64,000 bases of DNA. It comes from Serratia plymuthica (GTDB taxonomy: Bacteria > Pseudomonadota > Gammaproteobacteria > Enterobacterales > Enterobacteriaceae). Each line of letters opens with the position of its first letter. Position 1 is the first letter of the stretch. A program made the position numbers and the translations under genes. This document shows, piece by piece, positions 63,683-64,000 of the stretch. The stretch covers positions 2,976,001-3,040,000 of the forward strand of contig NZ_CP068771.1 of the NCBI RefSeq assembly GCF_018336935.1, read 5' to 3'. Under the pieces are notes generated by a model. That model was not told where the DNA came from. It did not search any database and saw only the letters and a program-made list of their open reading frames with translations.

Positions 63683-64000
63683 ATGCTTAGAAAGCGTACG
63701 CTGGCAGTATCCTGCTGCACCGCCCTGTTGATGCTGAGCGCTCACTCAGCCCAGGCACTAGATTTATCTTATACCGCACCGGAGCCAAGCCTTGCCCCTG
63801 CGCCGCTGCCGCAAACCGCCCTTGGCCCGGCAGCTAAAGCGGCCAAGCCGCCGGTCGTCTGGGCTGAGTCAGAAGACAAAACAGGTTTTCGCGTTGAAAT
63901 GGAATGCGATCACCCCGGTTGCAGCCGTCCGCGCGCCAAACCCTATTCAGCGCTTAACGGGCCGGTGAAAAAAACCGATCGCCGCCGTCAGTCAGACCCT
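63683..64000 (+). CDS. Exported protein, N-terminal part (cut by window end)
   Basis: A frame open from ATG 63683 to the last base (106 codons). A signal peptide is clear: MLRKRTLAVSCCTALLMLSA with cleavage near SAQA-LDL. The mature part is Pro/Ala-rich (PEPSLAPAPLPQTALGP), then more polar with two cysteines in MECDHPGCSRP. I recognise no family from this portion. Confidence 0.75.
   Translation, partial: MLRKRTLAVSCCTALLMLSAHSAQALDLSYTAPEPSLAPAPLPQTALGPAAKAAKPPVVWAESEDKTGFRVEMECDHPGCSRPRAKPYSALNGPVKKTDRRRQSDP

Noticed and set aside
1..64000. CRISPR array, tRNA, rRNA or prophage
   Set aside because: No regularly spaced long repeats, no cloverleaf sequences recognised, and no phage structural or integrase genes.

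Overview
The window looks like a chromosomal segment of a Serratia-type enterobacterium. The grounds are an flhDC-motAB-cheA flagellar block next to uspC, an rcsA-dsrB-cold-shock block at the other end, GC-rich codon use, and enterobacterial operators (CRP, LexA, PhoP, RcsAB). The genus is inferred from gene content; no search was run. I see no tRNA, rRNA, CRISPR array, intact insertion sequence or prophage.

Layout. 1-6.4 kb: cheA (cut by the window edge), motB, motA, flhC and flhD on the minus strand, then a 1.4 kb regulatory region with a perfect CRP site, then an Hha-like gene and uspC. 6.5-11.6 kb: a CurA-like reductase, pcp, tryptophan 2,3-dioxygenase, a 25-residue peptide gene with a double-glycine motif, and umuC behind a LexA box. 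11.8-14 kb: an AT-rich patch with a GH75 chitosanase-like protein and an unknown lipoprotein. 14.4-17.3 kb: an oxalate/formate-type transporter, dsbG and a thioredoxin-like protein. 17.3-21.3 kb: a GH91 (inulin fructotransferase family) enzyme, a GPH sugar importer and a LacI regulator, probably for uptake and intracellular breakdown of difructose anhydrides. 21.6-25.3 kb: a DUF4105 protein paired with a DUF308 fusion protein, a small exported protein behind a Fur-like box, and umuD, which lies 13 kb from umuC and has its own LexA box.

25.8-38.9 kb is the most unusual block. Two divergent operons (amidohydrolase-DoxX-MFS-alpha/beta hydrolase, and isochorismatase-like hydrolase-XapX-XapX-receiver-giant kinase) are bounded by a FixJ-type response regulator. 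The giant protein (1868 residues) joins a degenerate Ser/Thr kinase domain, an AAA/STAND-type ATPase, GAF, PAS and a histidine kinase. The divergent intergenic region holds four direct repeats with an exact 16 bp period.

38.9-43.3 kb: pcaR and pcaIJFD (lower beta-ketoadipate pathway) with a PcaR-type operator. 43.3-45.5 kb: arsRBC. 45.7-50.6 kb: ybdK, a 59-residue protein, a LysR regulator with two small DMT transporters, and satD-DUF3307 behind three 20 bp palindromes spaced exactly 29 bp. 50.6-54.6 kb: mgtC and a Mg2+-transport ATPase, with an MgtL-like 17-codon ORF between them and a PhoP box about 380 bp upstream. 54.7-60.8 kb: a putative exported glycoside hydrolase, a CoA-transferase, a LysR regulator and a PLP decarboxylase. 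61.5-64 kb: rcsA, dsrB, a cold-shock gene and the start of an exported protein cut by the window end.
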